Source: CAZERD01 sp964515405
GTDB lineage: Bacteria > Campylobacterota_A > Desulfurellia > Desulfurellales > CAZERD01
Reading direction: 5' to 3'
Length of the DNA stretch: 54,707 nt
NCBI GenBank assembly: GCA_964515405.1
Contig: CAZERD010000004.1
Span: 1-54,707, forward strand
Part shown: one piece after another, positions 51,855 to 54,707 of the stretch
How the letters are laid out: each line of letters opens with the position of its first letter
Position numbering within the stretch: position 1 is the stretch's first letter
Notes under the pieces: generated by a model
What the model saw: only the letters and a program-made list of their open reading frames with translations
Database searches by the model: none
Told to the model about the DNA's origin: nothing
Translations under genes and position numbers: made by a program

Positions 51855-52522
51855 AATTTCCGGAAGAACTCCCTTATAGATGAAATATCTTCACAGGGCT
51901 TATCCTCGGGACACTTACCCCTCACACAAAAAGGACCCGCCCCATCAAAAATAAGGGGTGCTTTCCCCTTGCACAATTTAAGCATCTCAATAGCAAGCTC
52001 CCTTATTTCCCATTGAGCCTTCATACACGTCCTCAGTGCGAAAAAATGAAGTAATTCCCGTGCATTCATGGTAACCACTATATTAGAGGGAACCGCCTGA
52101 GGGATTACAAACCTAGCATCTTCACGGCTTACCCCCATATCCAACAACCTATTGTACGCATCCACAGCCTTCTCGACAGCATTTCTAAACAAAGCAAGGG
52201 CTTCAGGTTTTTCCTCCACATCAGGAGGCACCACAAAATGCTCCTCAGATATTCTCGTATACCTGTGTGACTGCTGAGAATAGCTTGCTATCCGGTGTCT
52301 CACAAGTTGATGCGTCAAAACACGACTGACACCGTACACACCAAACGTGAAACTCACATGCTCCAAAACAGACAGATGTCCAGAGCGTATAATCCTAGGG
52401 AGCAATTTCTTTGCCATCTCCTCCGTAACATCTTGAGGAATAGAAGTACTGTAACAGACCCGGGCAGCCATGGTAACCATCCTGTCTGGTTCCTCAGTAT
52501 ACCTCAAAAGCACCACCCTCAT
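51851..52522 (-). CDS. thyX: Flavin-dependent thymidylate synthase
   Basis: 223 residues from the ATG at 52522, behind GGAGGG. The ThyX motif RHRIASYSQQSHR (consensus R-H-R-x7-S) is intact. SVLEHVSFTFGVYGVSRVLTHQLVR and the C-terminal LRTCMKAQWEIRELA are also typical. Makes dTMP using methylene-tetrahydrofolate and NADPH through FAD. It replaces ThyA in many anaerobes and thermophiles. Overlaps the GluRS-like gene by 4 bases. Confidence 0.96.
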   Translation of the reverse strand: MRVVLLRYTEEPDRMVTMAARVCYSTSIPQDVTEEMAKKLLPRIIRSGHLSVLEHVSFTFGVYGVSRVLTHQLVRHRIASYSQQSHRYTRISEEHFVVPPDVEEKPEALALFRNAVEKAVDAYNRLLDMGVSREDARFVIPQAVPSNIVVTMNARELLHFFALRTCMKAQWEIRELAIEMLKLCKGKAPLIFDGAGPFCVRGKCPEDKPCEDISSIREFFRKL

Positions 52523-53562
52523 ATACCCTCCAAAGAGTCCCTCATACGCCTTATCCTCTTGCAAGCATCATCCATCCCGGACAACGTCTCCCTCTGTTCG
52601 TATATCACAGTCTTCTCCCTTTGGGTCAGGGAGCAACCACAATGAGATTCAACAAGCTCCAAAAACCTACTCTCACTCATCACCTTTAAATGCTCCCTAT
52701 TCAACCTCTCCAATTCATACATATCAAACATTCCGCCTTTTACCTTTATACCCTCAAACGAAGCATACTTAATGAGTGTCTCCTTGCTCAAGGCTTTCCC
52801 GATCTCCAAAGAAAATACCTGCCTCGCCACGTAATCAAACAGAGCTTCTGGAACTATATTACCTGACAAAACAGAATCAACAAACGCTTCACCCTTCTTG
52901 TACTCTACCGGTGGTAAATGACAAAACACAGGCGGAACCCTGTCCAGGGCACAAGCCACAAGGTACTCTTCCATAGCCCATTCTACTTGAGATGATTCCC
53001 TGACAACATGAGTCACAGCGAACTCCATATCGTCTACAGACGAAGCAAATCCAAACGACGGGCTACCATCAGGATAAAGAATAATAAAGTCCCCCACAGT
53101 ATCATTATTAACCACCACATCACCAAGCAATACATCTCTAAGCATCACACTACCCTCACCAACCCTTAGCCTAATGGCAAACGGTTCTCCCCCTTCAGCC
53201 CTACGCTCAGACTCATACGAAGGAAGCAAACCGCACCCGGAAGCACACCGGGGCAACACCTTAAAACCTTCATCTACGCAAAAACATCTATAAGCTTTCC
53301 CAATGCCAACAAGGGATATTGCCACCTCTCTATAATAATACAGCCTTTCTACTTCCCTCACAATACTGTCAAACTCAATACCTAACCACCTCAGGGTTTC
53401 CAAGAACTCATCCTCTATCACCTCAAGGGATAACGCACCACTCAACCTTAGCATTAGAGCACCATCAAGATGTCTCCCAAGAAGATAACTAACCACAGCC
53501 ACACGTATATCATCACAACTAGGGGAAAGTGCAACTTCGGGAGAGAAAGCAAATTTATACAT
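52519..53562 (-). CDS. GluRS-like protein without HIGH and KMSKS motifs
   Basis: 347 residues against 460-490 for bacterial GltX. The order of blocks is that of glutamyl-tRNA synthetase: a first strand K-F-A-F-S-P (3-8; normal R-F-A-P-S-P), LLGRHLDGALMLRLSG (27-42), YRCFCVDEGF (91-100) with later Cys106/110, FAIRLRV, LRDVLLGDVV, GDFIILYPDGSPSFGFASSVDDMEFAVTHVVR (157-188). The H-x-G-G that should follow the first strand is replaced (A-L-S-P-S-C), and the K-x-S-K-R position reads VEYKKGEAF. Much of the anticodon-binding part is missing. It is probably not an active ligase. The uninterrupted frame and overlaps on both sides argue that it is kept for a function. Alternative: a fast-evolving GluQ-like enzyme. 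Confidence 0.7.
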   Translation of the reverse strand: MYKFAFSPEVALSPSCDDIRVAVVSYLLGRHLDGALMLRLSGALSLEVIEDEFLETLRWLGIEFDSIVREVERLYYYREVAISLVGIGKAYRCFCVDEGFKVLPRCASGCGLLPSYESERRAEGGEPFAIRLRVGEGSVMLRDVLLGDVVVNNDTVGDFIILYPDGSPSFGFASSVDDMEFAVTHVVRESSQVEWAMEEYLVACALDRVPPVFCHLPPVEYKKGEAFVDSVLSGNIVPEALFDYVARQVFSLEIGKALSKETLIKYASFEGIKVKGGMFDMYELERLNREHLKVMSESRFLELVESHCGCSLTQREKTVIYEQRETLSGMDDACKRIRRMRDSLEGI

Positions 53563-53852
53563 CAGTCACCTTTTTTAAAGAGAATGAGCGTTTCCCCCTG
53601 CCTTATCATGAGAAACCTTTTCGTAGCCTCATCCTTCAACAAACGGGGGTCCATCTTATATGCACTCACCTTTTTCTGCAACTCCCTCAAGAGCTCTCGT
53701 TTTTGCTTCAGTTCCATGCTCAGCTTCTTAGATTCAGCTTTCAACCTCTCTATGGTCTGCATCCTGCTGTACATGCTTTTAACGGACACACCTATCAGCA
53801 GTAATGCCAGTATAATAAACAGTATCCCAACAACCCTCGCCAGTCTGCTCAT
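53562..53852 (-). CDS. FtsB/DivIC-like septum protein
   Basis: 96 residues from the ATG at 53852, five residues inside the longer frame that begins upstream of the ftsY stop. One membrane helix (about 6-26) is followed by a Lys/Glu/Leu-rich coiled coil (to about 62) and a short C-terminal domain containing KMDPRLLKDEATKRFLMIRQGETLILF. This is the arrangement of FtsB/DivIC, which links division proteins FtsQ and FtsL. Sequence similarity is weak, so the call rests on architecture and the conserved end. Confidence 0.68.
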   Translation of the reverse strand: MSRLARVVGILFIILALLLIGVSVKSMYSRMQTIERLKAESKKLSMELKQKRELLRELQKKVSAYKMDPRLLKDEATKRFLMIRQGETLILFKKGD

Positions 53853-53856
53853 ACAC

Positions 53857-54707
53857 TCAAGCCACAAACACTGCTTCTACAAAATCCCTTGCATTGAAAG
53901 CCTTCAAATCGTCAACATCCTCCCCTATACCTATATATCTTATAGGGATACCAAACTCTTTGCTTATCGCTACAATTATGCCCCCCTTCGCCGTACCATC
54001 CATCTTTGTTAGAGCTATCCCCGTTATACCTATCTCCTTATTGAACATCCTCGCTTGATTTATACTATTCTGTCCTATTGTAGCATCCAAAACAAGCAAT
54101 ACCTCATCCGGATCCATGCCATAAGCTTTATTTATGGATCTCTTTATCTTTACCATCTCCCTCATCAGACCGCTCTGAGTATGTAATCTGCCAGCCGTGT
54201 CTATTATAACCACATCCATCCTACGAGAAAGCGCACTTTTTATACCATCAAAAACTACAGCAGCAGGGTCAGCATTCTCTTGCTGTTTAACTATGGAAGC
54301 ACCTGCTCTCTTGGCCCACTCCTCCAGTTGCTCTATGGCAGCAGCCCTAAACGTATCCCCAGCAACCACCATAACCTTCTTACCCCTATCCGTGTACTTA
54401 CTCGCAATCTTACCTATGGTAGTAGTCTTACCAGAACCATTTACGCCAACAACCAACATCACAAAGGGTGACTTCCTTATCTCAAGGGGCTTCTCCACTT
54501 TTCTGAGAATAGAAAGGATAACTTCTCTTATCTTTATTCCAGCATCCCTCCTCGTCTTAATACTACCGTCCTCCACTCCCTGTTCAATAGCCTCTACTAC
54601 CATGCGAGCAGAAGCCACTCCAAAATCAGATTCTATGAGCAATTCCTCTATAAACTCAAGATAATCATCATCCACAGGCAGATCGCTGGACGAAGCCTCA
54701 TGTATTT
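53857..54707 (-). CDS. ftsY: Signal recognition particle receptor FtsY (5' end off window)
   Basis: About 283 codons visible; the frame stays open to the right edge, so the true start lies beyond 54707 (a GTG at 54675 is internal). The NG domain is complete: GVNGSGKTTTIGKIA, AGDTFRAAAIEQLEEWAKR, DTAGRLHTQSGLM, LTKMDGTAKGG and the closing YIGIGEDVDDLKAFNARDFV. It receives the ribosome-SRP complex at the membrane; its partner ffh is at 10.7-12.0 kb. First visible gene of the long minus-strand run. Confidence 0.96.
   Translation of the reverse strand, partial: IHEASSSDLPVDDDYLEFIEELLIESDFGVASARMVVEAIEQGVEDGSIKTRRDAGIKIREVILSILRKVEKPLEIRKSPFVMLVVGVNGSGKTTTIGKIASKYTDRGKKVMVVAGDTFRAAAIEQLEEWAKRAGASIVKQQENADPAAVVFDGIKSALSRRMDVVIIDTAGRLHTQSGLMREMVKIKRSINKAYGMDPDEVLLVLDATIGQNSINQARMFNKEIGITGIALTKMDGTAKGGIIVAISKEFGIPIRYIGIGEDVDDLKAFNARDFVEAVFVA

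Overview
This 54.7 kb window looks like chromosomal DNA from an anaerobic, respiring, Gram-negative bacterium, probably a thermophile or near relative. Gram-negative signs are a lipid A-type acyltransferase, GmhB heptose phosphatase and an LPS-type glycosyltransferase. Respiration is indicated by a Tat-exported PsrABC-type molybdoenzyme with a TorD chaperone and many molybdopterin genes. ThyX, DapL, class II aldolase and a full methylmalonyl-CoA module fit deep-branching sulfur-respiring groups such as Desulfurella/Hippea, Deferribacterota or Thermosulfidibacter. That placement is inference; the sequence alone does not fix the taxon.

Layout. 1-1.6 kb: an AT-rich CRISPR-associated edge with an intact cas6, a 52-codon remnant of a type III RAMP gene, a partial unidentified gene, and a decayed piece of a second cas6; no CRISPR array lies in the window. 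1.6-3.5: chemoreceptor. 3.6-8.5 (+): a small zinc ribbon, a polar amino acid-type ABC importer and two MoeA-related genes in one tight operon. 12.0-8.5 (-): ffh-rpsP-khpA-trmD-rplS-yraN translation/SRP operon, without rimM. 12.1-13.0 (+): DUF134, NifX-like and Gly/Arg-tailed zinc-ribbon genes, ending in a clear terminator. 13.1-16.7 (+): iron/cobalamin-type ABC importer plus a DUF4213/DUF364-like protein. 21.0-16.7 (-): psrABC, with divergent torD. 23.8-21.8 (-): panBCD. 26.4-23.95 (-): tRNA-Lys, tRNA-His, yrdC-like, dapL-like, folK.

26.6-33.8 holds two convergent operons for the propionyl-CoA/succinyl-CoA interconversion: carboxyltransferase, biotin carboxylase and biotin carrier on +; methylmalonyl-CoA mutase, MeaB and epimerase on -. 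33.9-39.5 (+): fba, pgi, thioesterase, recG, nitrilase-family gene. 42.9-39.8 (-): a large two-subunit class I CoA-transferase preceded by two unrecognised small proteins, behind a palindromic promoter and closed by a terminator. 43.5-43.0 (-): a resolvase-like single domain and a small partner.

54.7-43.6 (-): about 15 genes whose ends nearly all touch or overlap: ftsY, ftsB-like, a GluRS-like pseudoenzyme, thyX, rsmI, murJ, paaI-like, mobB, glycosyltransferase, acyltransferase, gmhB, thiE, moaA, moaC and a radical SAM protein. MoaA, MoaC, MobB, MoeA and the MoeA-like protein together would supply the cofactor used by the PsrA-type enzyme.

The strongest leads for something undescribed are the GluRS-like protein lacking both class I signature motifs, the CoA-transferase operon with two orphan small proteins and a palindromic operator, a yraN gene that reaches family length only from a CTG codon, and the decayed type III/Cas6 remnants at the left edge. 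All functional calls come from reading motifs and context by eye; no database search was run.
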